Of a stretch of DNA of 17,242 nt, positions 1-7,430 are shown piece after piece. Where the stretch lies: assembly GCA_021826655.1 (NCBI GenBank), contig JAKAZC010000015.1, forward strand, positions 1-17,242, read 5' to 3'. Position 1 is the stretch's first letter. Each line of letters starts with the position of its first letter. The DNA comes from Actinomycetes bacterium. GTDB lineage: Bacteria > Actinomycetota > Acidimicrobiia > Acidimicrobiales > RAAP-2. The translations under genes and the position numbers were made by a program. The notes below the pieces were generated by a model that did no database searches, was not told where the DNA came from, and saw only the letters and a program-made list of their open reading frames with translations.

Positions 1-969
1 GCCGACCAGCACCCCCATCCGGGCCGCCTCCTGCCCGATGCGCTCGAGCGCCCGGCCACGCGCCTCGTCGTCCGGCAGCGCGTCCTTGCGCAGCAGTTCG
101 GCGTACCCCTGGATCGAGGTGAGCGGGGTGCGCAGTTCGTGGGAGGCGTCGGCGAGAAAGCTGCGGAGCCGCTCCTCGGAACCCGCCCGCTGGGCGAAGG
201 CGTTCTCGATCTGGCTCAGCATCCCGTTCAGCGCCCGTCCGAGGCGCGCGATCTCGGTCGAACCGTCGCTCGGACGGACCCGGCGGGTGAGGTCGCCGGC
301 GGCGATGGCATCGGCCTCGCGCGACATGTCCTCGAGCGGGCGCAGTCCGCGTCGGGCGATGACGGCGATCACCACCACCAGCAGCGCGAGCATGCCGACG
401 GTCAGGCCGACCAGCACGACCCGCAGGAAGTCCAGCGTCGCCGTGACCGAGTCGAGGCGGGTGGCCACGACCAGCGTCGAGCCCGGGACCGACACCGCCA
501 GCAGCCGGTACTGCGGGCCCGGAGCACCCCCGCGGTACCCCCCGGGCCGATCGGCCGAGCCCACCGTGACCGCACTGGGCGCCGGGCGGTAGGCCTGGGA
601 CGGCTGATCGACCCCGGTGCCCGCGCTGAGCGGTCGCACCGGAAGCGGGTCGGGCAGACGGGGAAGCGGGTCCGCCTGCAGGCGGGACCCGGACGGCACG
701 GTCAGGACGGGTGAACCGGCCCGGTCCAGCAACAGCACGAAGACGTCCGGGCTCACCCGTCCCCGTACCTCGCCGGCGGTCACCGGACGGTCCGTCACCG
801 CGGCGCGACGGACGAGCACCGCCACCTCGTGTGCCGCCGAGTTGAGTTGGATGTCCACCCGACCGTAGAGGAAGGAGTGGAGCGAGGTCAGCGCGATCAG
901 GTCGACTGCCACCAGTCCGGCGGCGACCACGGCGACGATGGTGAGGACGAGTCGGCGGCGCAGGGTCAT
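1..969 (-). CDS. HAMP/HisKA sensor histidine kinase, C-terminus cut by window edge
   Basis: Membrane sensor kinase of a two-component system, partner of the response regulator just upstream. The 323 visible residues show a first membrane segment (about residues 7-28), an extracytoplasmic sensor region of about 150 residues rich in Pro and Arg, a second membrane segment (about 183-205), a HAMP linker (about 206-258) and a HisKA dimerisation domain. The H-box reads DASHELRTPL, with the phospho-acceptor His at about residue 277. The ATP-binding domain lies beyond the left edge. The ATG at 969-967 overlaps the regulator's TGA stop (ATGA), so translation is probably coupled. The sensor region matches no ligand-binding fold that I recognise, so the signal is unknown. 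Confidence 0.93.
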   Translation of the reverse strand, partial: MTLRRRLVLTIVAVVAAGLVAVDLIALTSLHSFLYGRVDIQLNSAAHEVAVLVRRAAVTDRPVTAGEVRGRVSPDVFVLLLDRAGSPVLTVPSGSRLQADPLPRLPDPLPVRPLSAGTGVDQPSQAYRPAPSAVTVGSADRPGGYRGGAPGPQYRLLAVSVPGSTLVVATRLDSVTATLDFLRVVLVGLTVGMLALLVVVIAVIARRGLRPLEDMSREADAIAAGDLTRRVRPSDGSTEIARLGRALNGMLSQIENAFAQRAGSEERLRSFLADASHELRTPLTSIQGYAELLRKDALPDDEARGRALERIGQEAARMGVLVG

Positions 970-1664
970 CCGTGGGCCGCCCGCAGTACGTACCCGGCCC
1001 CGCGCACCGTCCGGATGAGAGGCGGACCCTCCCGGTCCACCTTCTTGCGCAGATAGGAGATGTAGATCTCCACGATGTTCGACTCGCCCTCGAATCCTTT
1101 CTCCCATACCGAGTCGAGGATCTGGCCCTTCGACAACACCCGTCGGGGATTGGCGGACAGGAAGGCCAGGAGGCGGAACTCGGTGGCGGTGAGGTCGAGC
1201 GGACGGTCGCCCCGCCAGGCTTCGTGCGTGTCGAGGTCCACCACGAGGTCGGCGTAACGGAGGAGCGCGCCGCCCTCCGCCGAACGGGACGACACCGCCG
1301 AACGCCGTAGGACGGCCCGGATCCGGGCGACCAGCTCATCGATGTGGAACGGCTTCGTCACATAGTCGTCCCCGAGGGCCAGCCCCTCGAGCTTGTCGGC
1401 ACCGGAGTCACGGGCCGTGAGGAACACGACGGGGGTGGTGACGTCCTCGTCGCGCAGCGTCCGGCACACGGCGAATCCGTCCCCGTCGGGGAGCATCACA
1501 TCGAGCACGATGCAGTCGAAGTGTCCCCGCCGGGCCTTGGCCAACGCCTCGGCACCGGTCGCCGCCTCCTCGGTGGCGAACCCTTCGAACACCAGTGCCG
1601 ACGACAGGACATCGGTGATGTAGGGCTCGTCGTCGACGACGAGGACGCGCAGCGGCTCGGTCAC
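966..1664 (-). CDS. OmpR/PhoB-family DNA-binding response regulator
   Basis: Cytoplasmic transcription factor of 232 residues, activated by phosphorylation. The receiver domain (about 1-120) has the acidic pocket D11/D12, the phospho-acceptor D55 in 'IVLDVMLPDGDGF', the switch Thr in 'VFLTARD' and the conserved Lys in 'YVTKPF'. The winged-helix domain (about 135-230) ends in the usual 'IRTVRGAGYVL'. The GTG start has a GAGG ribosome site 7 nt upstream that overlaps the stop codon of the preceding glycosyltransferase (9-nt gap). Its stop overlaps the kinase start. One oddity is that the segment normally reading GADDY is GDDY here, one residue short. The targets cannot be told from the sequence. 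Confidence 0.96.
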   Translation of the reverse strand: MTEPLRVLVVDDEPYITDVLSSALVFEGFATEEAATGAEALAKARRGHFDCIVLDVMLPDGDGFAVCRTLRDEDVTTPVVFLTARDSGADKLEGLALGDDYVTKPFHIDELVARIRAVLRRSAVSSRSAEGGALLRYADLVVDLDTHEAWRGDRPLDLTATEFRLLAFLSANPRRVLSKGQILDSVWEKGFEGESNIVEIYISYLRKKVDREGPPLIRTVRGAGYVLRAAHG

Positions 1665-1673
1665 GAGCGGGCC

Positions 1674-2417
1674 TCAGGCGCGGACGACCTCGGCATGTCC
1701 GCGCGTGGAACCGACCAGCCGCTGGAGCCCCCACAGCGTGACCAACCCGAGCGCCTCGAAGACGATGAAGGCGGACATCTTCGACTCCCCCTCCACCCGA
1801 TCGACGAAGCTGATGGGCACCTCGACCACGCGTGCCCCGGCCCGTTTGGCGGCATAGGTCATCTCGATCTGGAAGCCGTAGCCCTCGGCCCGGATGTGGT
1901 CGAGGTCGATCCGCTCCAACAGCGACGCGGCGTAGCACCGGAACCCGGCGGTGGCATCGGCAACCCCCAGCCCGAGTACCGTCGAGGCGTAGAGGTTGCC
2001 GCCTCGCGAGAGGAGGCGCCGGTGCCATGCCCAGTTGGGGATCACGCCACCGGGGACGTACCGCGAGCCGATGACCAGCTCCGCTCCGGCCGCCAGGGGG
2101 GCGACCAGCGCCGGTAGCGCCTCAGGCTCGTGCGAGAGGTCGGCGTCGATCTCGATGCACGCATCGAAGCCGCGGTCGAGTCCCCATCGGAACCCGGCCC
2201 GGTACGCGCTCCCGAGCCCCGACTTGACCTCGCGCCGCATGACCTCGACGTTCCCGAGCTCCTTGGCCAACACCTCCGCCGTGTCCGCCGTCCCGTCGGG
2301 GCTGCCGTCGTCGACCACCAGGACGGTCGCGTCGGGCAGTGCGGTCCGGATCCGGTGCAGCACGTGGTCGATGTTCTCCGACTCGTTGTAGGTGGGCAGC
2401 ACCACCAGGACGTCCAT
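1674..2417 (-). CDS. Polyprenol-phosphate mannosyltransferase-like (DPM1-type) GT2 glycosyltransferase
   Basis: Family 2 glycosyltransferase of 247 residues. Enzymes of the DPM1/Ppm1 type move mannose (or another hexose) from a nucleotide sugar to polyprenyl phosphate on the inner face of the membrane, giving the donor for extracytoplasmic glycosylation. Family motifs are clear: 'VLPTYNESENI' at the N-terminus, 'VVDDGSPDGT' (about 34-43), the metal-binding D91-A-D93 in 'EIDADLSH', 'VIGSRYVPGG', 'SRGGNLYA', 'TAGFRCY' and 'GYGFQIEM'. There is no C-terminal membrane domain (GtrA or Lnt type), so it resembles the short soluble form. The ATG is preceded by TAAGCT 6 nt upstream, which suggests a leaderless transcript in addition to read-through from the AI-2E gene (42-nt gap). 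The sugar itself cannot be read from the sequence. Confidence 0.9.
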   Translation of the reverse strand: MDVLVVLPTYNESENIDHVLHRIRTALPDATVLVVDDGSPDGTADTAEVLAKELGNVEVMRREVKSGLGSAYRAGFRWGLDRGFDACIEIDADLSHEPEALPALVAPLAAGAELVIGSRYVPGGVIPNWAWHRRLLSRGGNLYASTVLGLGVADATAGFRCYAASLLERIDLDHIRAEGYGFQIEMTYAAKRAGARVVEVPISFVDRVEGESKMSAFIVFEALGLVTLWGLQRLVGSTRGHAEVVRA

Positions 2418-2423
2418 CGGAAC

Positions 2424-2429
2424 AGCTTA
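2424..2429 (-). promoter_or_regulatory. Candidate -10 element (TAAGCT) for the glycosyltransferase
   Basis: TAAGCT reads on the minus strand and ends 6 nt before the ATG at 2417. This places the likely transcription start at or next to the A of the start codon, so the message would be leaderless. No clear -35 hexamer is visible. It would be an internal promoter between the AI-2E gene and the glycosyltransferase. Confidence 0.5.
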
Positions 2430-2459
2430 CGGGACCGCCGCCTCCGACCCATACCGGGG

Positions 2460-3725
2460 TCAGCGGACCGTCGACGCACCCTCGGCCGGCGAGGCGTCGG
2501 GGACCGGGCGGCCCGGTGTGGGACGGGTCCGGCCCCACACCTCGCGGAACACCACCTGGACGGCTCCGCCCACCGGGATGGCCACCAGCGCCCCGGTCAG
2601 CGCGCCGAGCGTGGACCCGAACACGCCGCCCAGATTTGCCCCGATGAGCACGGAGAGCAGCACCCAGAGTGGGTTCATCCGGACCGTCCGGCTCATCACG
2701 ACCGGGTAGATGAAGTGGTTCTCCACCAGCTGGAACCCGACGAAGACGACCAGGGCGACGACACCGGCCGTCGGCGAGTGGAGGGCGGCCAGCACGACCG
2801 CCGGCACTCCGGCGATCAGCCCACCCACGAGCGGGATCATCGCCACGAGCGCCACCCACAAGCTGATCAGCAGGGCGAACGGGACCCCGAGGATCACCAT
2901 GGCGACCAGGATCACCAGACCGAACAGCAGGCCCATGGCCGCGGTGCCGAGCACGTAGGCGGTCACCGAACTGGACACGGTGGCGGCCACGTCGGTCACC
3001 GATCGACGGAGCCTCGGGTTCATGGTGCCGAGCAGGCTCTCTCGGAGCACCGGGGCCTCCAGCAGCATGAAGAGCGACAGGAAGGCGATCGTGGTCAGGG
3101 CCACGATGGTGGTGATGACCGCCCTGGACAGGTTCGCGCCCACCGACAGGGCCGGTTTGCCCAGGTTGTGGGCGTACTGCTTCAATTTCGGGGCGTTCTT
3201 CTGCACCCAGGTCAGGAGGTGGAACCGCTGGAGGGTGTGGGCCAGCCAGCCATGGCCCCGCTGGACCTGGTCGACCATCGTCGGCAGGCGCTCGGCCACC
3301 CGGGTGAGCGAGTTCACCAGCGGGTAGCCGAAGAGCGCCAGGAGTCCGGCGAAGACCAGGACGGCACCGGCGAACACCACCCCGACCGCCGCTCCGCGTC
3401 GGAACCGGTGACGCTGGAGCACGGCGACGGCCGGATTGAGCACCAGGGCGATGAACGCCGCGATGAGCACCCACAGGATGACCTCTCGGAGCCGCCCGAG
3501 CAGCCGGTACAGCACCCAGGTCACGATGACCACCGCGTCGACGGTGAGGATCGTCCGCAGCGGCACGCCACGCGCCGAGGCCGCTGCGAACAGGCGCTCC
3601 CGGCGGGGGGCGTCGGACCCCACGGGCGGATCGGTCCGCTCCCCCGGCGACCCGCCGGATGGCGTGACCGCCGCAGGTACCGACGTCGGCGGACCTGTTT
3701 CGTCCTGGTCGTCAGGGTCGGCCAC
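2460..3725 (-). CDS. AI-2E family (PF01594-type) polytopic membrane protein
   Basis: Predicted transporter of 421 residues in the inner membrane. The family includes proteins linked to autoinducer export and Na+/H+ antiport, but most members have no known substrate. After a Pro/Asp-rich, probably disordered N-terminus there are about eight membrane segments. Family features are 'ALVLNPAVAVLQRHRFRRG' after the first helical pair, the central soluble amphipathic region (about 130-200), 'PLVGGLIAGVPAV', and the C-terminal 'HFIYPVVMSRTVRMNPLWVLL' followed by a Gly-rich last pair. The GTG at 3725 was chosen because AATGCT lies 6 nt upstream. A GTG at 3785 would add 20 residues of Cys/Trp/His-rich sequence unlike the family and would overlap the divergent gene. 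It is the first gene of the run leading into the glycosyltransferase and two-component genes. Confidence 0.88.
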   Translation of the reverse strand: MADPDDQDETGPPTSVPAAVTPSGGSPGERTDPPVGSDAPRRERLFAAASARGVPLRTILTVDAVVIVTWVLYRLLGRLREVILWVLIAAFIALVLNPAVAVLQRHRFRRGAAVGVVFAGAVLVFAGLLALFGYPLVNSLTRVAERLPTMVDQVQRGHGWLAHTLQRFHLLTWVQKNAPKLKQYAHNLGKPALSVGANLSRAVITTIVALTTIAFLSLFMLLEAPVLRESLLGTMNPRLRRSVTDVAATVSSSVTAYVLGTAAMGLLFGLVILVAMVILGVPFALLISLWVALVAMIPLVGGLIAGVPAVVLAALHSPTAGVVALVVFVGFQLVENHFIYPVVMSRTVRMNPLWVLLSVLIGANLGGVFGSTLGALTGALVAIPVGGAVQVVFREVWGRTRPTPGRPVPDASPAEGASTVR

Positions 3726-3731
3726 GACCTC

Positions 3732-3768
3732 AGCATTACAGGTCCGGGGGGTGGCGCCGTGCCAACAT
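3732..3768. promoter_or_regulatory. Divergent promoter region between AI-2E gene and flippase-like gene
   Basis: The roughly 50-nt gap holds AATGCT on the minus strand (3737-3732), 6 nt before the GTG at 3725. It also holds CAACAT on the plus strand (3763-3768), 6 nt before the GTG at 3775. Both fit a leaderless arrangement but are weak matches to TAnnnT, keeping only the A at position 2 and the T at position 6. An imperfect inverted repeat ACCT...AGGT (3727-3743) covers the AI-2E side and could be an operator. Confidence 0.3.
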
Positions 3769-3774
3769 GGGGTG

Positions 3775-5166
3775 GTGGAGGCCACGACGGCAGACGTGCC
3801 GCATGGGGAGCCGGAGCCGGGCTCCCGGCGGGCACGGTGGTGGCACCGCGGGCCGTTCGTGCACCGAGAGGTCCGGATGAGCGTGGCGACCGTCCTCGCC
3901 TTCCTCTTCGTCTTCTACGTCGCCCTTCCGCTCCTCGCCAGCCACCGCACGCAGGTCGACGCCCTCACCCACATCAACGTCGCCTACCTCGCGCTCGGCG
4001 TGCTCCTCGAGATCGCCGCGCTGGCCGCCTACACCCAGCTCACCCACTCGGTGCTCCCAGCCGAGGGTCCGACGCGGTTCCGGCTCTTCCGCATCAACCT
4101 GTCCACGCTGGCCCTCAGCCACGTGTCCCCCGGGGGGACCGCCCCAGGTGCCGCGCTCGGCTACCGGCTGCTCACCCAGTCCGGGGTCACCGGGTCCGAC
4201 ACCGGGTTCGCGCTCGGGACCCAGGGGATCGGGTCGGCGGTCGTCCTCAACGTGCTCTTCTGGTGTTCGCTCGTGGCCTTCCTCGTACTGCACGGGTTCC
4301 GGGTCCCGGCAGGTCTCGGCGCCCACGGGTCGACGTCCGCCTCCATCCTCGTCCTGGTGGCCGCAGGTATCGGCGTGGTGCTGCTCGGGGCCTTCGGCGG
4401 CCTCTTCTACCTCCTCACCCGGGGTCAGGAACGGGCCAGCCGGGTCATCCGAGCCGTGTCGGGGCACATCCGGTTCCTCGACGCCGACCGGTTCTCCTCG
4501 CTGGTGGAGCGCCTGGCCCGCCGGTTCGCCGTCCTGGTGGACGACCGGCCGCTGCTGTGGCGTGCCGGCGGGTGGGCACTGGCCAACTGGCTCCTCGATG
4601 CGGCCTCGTTGTGGGTGTTCGTGGCCGCCTTCAGCCACTTCATCTCACCGGTCGACCTGCTCACCGCCTACGGACTGGCCAACATCCTCGCCGCCATCCC
4701 GATCACGCCGGGGGGCCTTGGCGTCGTCGAATTCGTGCTCGTGACCATGCTGGCCGGCTTCGGACTGCCCGACGGCCAGGCGCTGTCGGGTGTGCTCGCC
4801 TACCGGGCGGTCAACTTCTGGCTGCCGATCCCCTTCGGAGGACTCGCCTACGCATCGCTCGAACTCCAGGGTCGTTCGGTGACCCTACGGCTCCACCGGC
4901 ACACCGCGGCCACCCGGACCCGCATCGCCCGGATTGCGGCTACCGTGGCCGGCCGGTCCGGCCGAACAGCCGGCGCCACCACGGCACCCTCCCCGGGGAC
5001 GGACCCGGCGGCTGGGCCTCCGCCCTCGGTGGCGGTGGGGCCACGAGCGACGGACCCCGCGCATCCGGCGGGTCCGTCGCTCGCAGCGTCGGGACGGGCT
5101 GGACCGCATCTCGGCGACGCCGCAGTGCTTCGAGCGCCCTCGCTCGGCACTGATCCTGCAGGCTGA
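3775..5166 (+). CDS. Flippase-like integral membrane protein, LPG-synthase-TM (PF03706/UPF0104) family
   Basis: Polytopic inner-membrane protein of 463 residues. The family carries the transmembrane/flippase part of lysyl-phosphatidylglycerol synthases, and stand-alone members are thought to move lipids or lipid-linked sugars. Visible family motifs are 'HVSPGGTAPGAALGYRLL' near residue 115 and 'ITPGGLGVVEFVL' near residue 310, among about eight hydrophobic helices. After about residue 362 comes a basic stretch and a roughly 95-residue Ala/Pro/Gly-rich tail with no membrane segment. The start is uncertain. The GTG at 3775 keeps the basic residues before helix 1 and sits 6 nt after a possible -10. 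The ATG at 3877 has a better ribosome site (GAGAGG, 5-nt spacer) and would give 429 residues. The tail overlaps the end of the convergent ppk gene. Confidence 0.85.
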   Translation: MEATTADVPHGEPEPGSRRARWWHRGPFVHREVRMSVATVLAFLFVFYVALPLLASHRTQVDALTHINVAYLALGVLLEIAALAAYTQLTHSVLPAEGPTRFRLFRINLSTLALSHVSPGGTAPGAALGYRLLTQSGVTGSDTGFALGTQGIGSAVVLNVLFWCSLVAFLVLHGFRVPAGLGAHGSTSASILVLVAAGIGVVLLGAFGGLFYLLTRGQERASRVIRAVSGHIRFLDADRFSSLVERLARRFAVLVDDRPLLWRAGGWALANWLLDAASLWVFVAAFSHFISPVDLLTAYGLANILAAIPITPGGLGVVEFVLVTMLAGFGLPDGQALSGVLAYRAVNFWLPIPFGGLAYASLELQGRSVTLRLHRHTAATRTRIARIAATVAGRSGRTAGATTAPSPGTDPAAGPPPSVAVGPRATDPAHPAGPSLAASGRAGPHLGDAAVLRAPSLGTDPAG

Positions 5167-7267
5167 ATCCGAGGTCGCCGGGTCCTGACCCGGCCGTACG
5201 GCACCACGACCCGTCGGACCTGAGCGTCCACGAGTTGGCCCGGTCGGCCAGGGCGGCGTCGAGCACCTCGACGAGTCGCTGCTTGATCGCCGGGTCCTGG
5301 ACGGGCACGATCACCTCGACCCGCCGGTCGAGGTTGCGCTCCATCATGTCCGGCGACCCGAACGAGATCCGCAGGGGGCGGCCGTGGTCGCCACCGAACC
5401 GGAAGATCCGGGAGTGCTCGAGGAAGCGCCCGACCACGGAACGCACCCGGATGTTGTCCGACAGGCCGGGGACACCGGCGCGGAGGCTGCACCGGCCCCG
5501 CACCACCAGGTCGACGGAGGCCCCGGCGGACGAGGCACGATAGAGGGCGTCGATCACCTCGGGATCGGTCAGGCCGTTGGTCTTGAGCACGATGCGCCCC
5601 GCCGACCCCGCCTCGGCCTCGGCGTCGATGGCGGCGAGCACCTCGGATCGGGTCGTCAGCGGCGACACGACCAGCCGCCGGAGCACCATCTCGGAGCCGG
5701 ACCCGGTCAGGAGGTTGAACACCTCGGCCACGTCGGCGCCGATGTCGGCGTCGGCCGTCAGCAGACCGATGTCCTCGTAGGTCTGCGCGGTCACGGAGTT
5801 GTAGTTGCCGCTGCCGACATGGCAGTACCGGCGGGTGCGGTCACCCTCGCGTCGGATCACCAGGGACATCTTGCAGTGGGTCTTGACGTGGCGCAGGCCG
5901 TACACCACCTGGACACCGGCCTCCTCGAGGGCACGGGCCCACGCGATGTTGGCGCGCTCGTCGAAGCGGGCCTGCAGCTCGACGACCGCCGTCACCTGTT
6001 TGCCGGCCTGGGAGGCCTTGATCAGGGAGCCGACGATGGGGCTGTCCGTGCCGGTGCGGTACAGGGTCTGCTTGATGGCCATCACGTCCGGGTCCGACGC
6101 GGCGCGCTCGACGAACGCCTCCACGGATGCGGCGAAGGACTCGTAGGGGTGGTGCAGGAGCACGTCGCCGCCGGCCAGGACCTCGAACAGGTCGGCCTCG
6201 TCGGCCAGCTGTGGTGGCACCAGCGGGCTCCACGGCTCGGCCGCGAGTTCGGGCCGGTCCAGCTCGGCCACGGTGCGCAGCCCCCCGAGGTCGATGGGCA
6301 CGTCGGCGAGGTACACATTGTCCTCGGGCACGTCGACCTCGGCCACCAGCATGTCGAGCAGTTCGGTCGAGATCGCCGCCGCCACCTCGAGTCGCACCGC
6401 CTGGCCGAACCGGCGCCGGTGGAGCTCCAGTTCGACGGCGGCGAGGAGGTCCTCGGCGTCATCCTCGTCGACGCTCAGGTCGGCGTTCCGGGTCACCCGG
6501 AACACGTGGTGTTCGGCTACGGCCATCGACGGGAACAGGCTGTCCAGGTGTGCGGCGATCACCTGCTCCACGGGCACGATCCGCCGCCCGTCGGGCAGGA
6601 CGACGAAACGCGGCAGGAGCGGGGGGACCTTCACCCGGGCGATCCGCTGCTCGTCGGTCCCCGGGTCCACCACCCGCACCACCAGGTTCAGGCACAGGTT
6701 GGAGATGTACGGGAACGGATGTCCGGGGTCGACGGCGAGTGGGGTGAGGATCGGGAAGATCGTGCGCTGGTAGACCTCGTCGAGATGGTGCCGATCCGTG
6801 TCGTCGAGTTCGTGCCAGTCGGCCAGGACGATGCCCCCTGCGGTCATGGCCGGCAGCACCTGGTCGGCGAAGACCCGACTCTGGCGTCCGACCAGGGAGG
6901 TGACCCGCCGGTCGATGTCCCGGAGCTGGTCGGCGGGGCTCCGGCCGTCGGGCGAACGGGTGCGGAGACCGGCGGCCACCTGGTCCTCGAGACCGGCCAC
7001 CCGGACCTGGAAGAACTCGTCCAGTCCCTCGGCGAAGATGGCGAGGAACCGCACCCGCTCCAGCACCGGTTGGCGGTCGTCCGCGGCCAGGTCGAGGAGG
7101 CGGTCGGCGAACTCCAGCCAGGACAGCTCGCGGTTGGCGAAGCGGGCGGGCGAGCGGGCCAGTTCCCCCTCCCGGTCCGCGTCGGGGGACCGGTGCCCGG
7201 GGGCGGGCGGGAACGGCGAGTCCCGTGGCCCCGGGCGCCGATCGGGCGCACCCGACGGGTCGATCAC
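4940..7267 (-). CDS. ppk1: Polyphosphate kinase (PPK1)
   Basis: Makes inorganic polyphosphate from ATP, reversibly, through a phospho-histidine. The 775 residues carry the PPK N-domain ('FANRELSWLEFADRLL', about 43-58), the middle domain and two C-domains of phospholipase-D-like fold. The phospho-acceptor region reads 'RHVKTHCKMSL', with His at about 464. The second conserved His is at about 483 in 'RYCHVGSGNYN'. 'AIKQTLYRTGTDSPIV', 'GRCSLRAGVPGLS' and 'RIFRFG' are also typical. The GTG at 7267 is supported by GGAGG with a 7-nt spacer and by overlap with an upstream short frame (GTGA). Longer frames reach to 7537 but cross the divergent ftsW start. After the family's usual end there is a roughly 60-residue Pro-rich tail ending in 'PWWRRLFGR', within the stretch that overlaps the flippase gene. 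Confidence 0.96.
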   Translation of the reverse strand: MIDPSGAPDRRPGPRDSPFPPAPGHRSPDADREGELARSPARFANRELSWLEFADRLLDLAADDRQPVLERVRFLAIFAEGLDEFFQVRVAGLEDQVAAGLRTRSPDGRSPADQLRDIDRRVTSLVGRQSRVFADQVLPAMTAGGIVLADWHELDDTDRHHLDEVYQRTIFPILTPLAVDPGHPFPYISNLCLNLVVRVVDPGTDEQRIARVKVPPLLPRFVVLPDGRRIVPVEQVIAAHLDSLFPSMAVAEHHVFRVTRNADLSVDEDDAEDLLAAVELELHRRRFGQAVRLEVAAAISTELLDMLVAEVDVPEDNVYLADVPIDLGGLRTVAELDRPELAAEPWSPLVPPQLADEADLFEVLAGGDVLLHHPYESFAASVEAFVERAASDPDVMAIKQTLYRTGTDSPIVGSLIKASQAGKQVTAVVELQARFDERANIAWARALEEAGVQVVYGLRHVKTHCKMSLVIRREGDRTRRYCHVGSGNYNSVTAQTYEDIGLLTADADIGADVAEVFNLLTGSGSEMVLRRLVVSPLTTRSEVLAAIDAEAEAGSAGRIVLKTNGLTDPEVIDALYRASSAGASVDLVVRGRCSLRAGVPGLSDNIRVRSVVGRFLEHSRIFRFGGDHGRPLRISFGSPDMMERNLDRRVEVIVPVQDPAIKQRLVEVLDAALADRANSWTLRSDGSWCRTAGSGPGDLGFSLQDQCRARALEALRRRRDAVQPVPTLRATDPPDARGPSLVAPPPPRAEAQPPGPSPGRVPWWRRLFGRTGRPR

Positions 7268-7326
7268 CGCCCGGCCTCCGGCCGCCGACCCGGGGGCCGG
7301 ATCGGGCGGGGGCGGCGCAGGGTCAT
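7264..7326 (-). CDS. Candidate 20-residue leader peptide upstream of ppk1
   Basis: A short frame of ATG, 20 codons and TGA, encoding an Arg/Pro-rich peptide (core RRPRPIRPPGRR) with 7 Arg and 6 Pro. Its TGA overlaps the ppk1 GTG start (GTGA). Its Glu-Ala codons supply the GGAGG ribosome site for ppk1. A TACGAT hexamer sits 9 nt before its ATG, so it could be read from a nearly leaderless message. Translation through this frame would bring ribosomes to the ppk1 start, and stalling at its proline and arginine codons could tune ppk1 expression. The function is inference. A 20-codon frame in GC-rich DNA may also arise by chance. Confidence 0.4.
   Translation of the reverse strand: MTLRRPRPIRPPGRRPEAGR
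7275..7279 (-). promoter_or_regulatory. Ribosome-binding site GGAGG deciding the ppk1 start
   Basis: GGAGG on the minus strand lies 7 nt before the GTG at 7267-7265. It is the best Shine-Dalgarno match in this region, and it selects this start over the longer in-frame extension. It lies inside the candidate leader peptide frame. Confidence 0.6.
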
Positions 7327-7335
7327 CGTGGCGCC

Positions 7336-7341
7336 ATCGTA
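7336..7341 (-). promoter_or_regulatory. Candidate -10 element (TACGAT) for the leader peptide and ppk1
   Basis: TACGAT on the minus strand matches TAnnnT and lies 9 nt before the ATG of the short leader frame. Transcription would start within a few bases of that ATG, leaving a 5' region of about 60 nt before ppk1. No good -35 hexamer is seen. The divergent ftsW-type promoter begins about 77 bp away. Confidence 0.45.
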
Positions 7342-7417
7342 TCCCCAGGTCGACACCGGCTGAGCGGCGGCGGGGGACGAACGTGGCGCGCTCCCCCGCC
7401 CCGCCGCCGGGCGCCGA

Positions 7418-7423
7418 TAGGCT
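7418..7423 (+). promoter_or_regulatory. Candidate -10 element (TAGGCT) for the SEDS gene, leaderless
   Basis: TAGGCT ends 7 nt before the GTG at 7431, the spacing expected when transcription starts at the first base of the start codon. No Shine-Dalgarno sequence precedes this GTG, which supports a leaderless message. Confidence 0.5.
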
Positions 7424-7430
7424 CGCCGAC

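Noticed and set aside
3767..3769. ATG at 3767 as start of the flippase-like gene
   Set aside because: It is out of frame with the membrane protein.
2130..5153. Very long open frame on the plus strand (about 1007 codons) antisense to the operon
   Set aside because: The translation is rich in His, Arg, Gly, Gln and Asp with no hydrophobic segments or known motifs, and it is antisense to well-conserved genes. This is a GC-bias shadow.
5384..7363. Open frame of about 659 codons antisense to ppk1
   Set aside because: Low-complexity His/Gly/Val/Asp composition mirrors the ppk1 codons on the other strand. No domain is visible.
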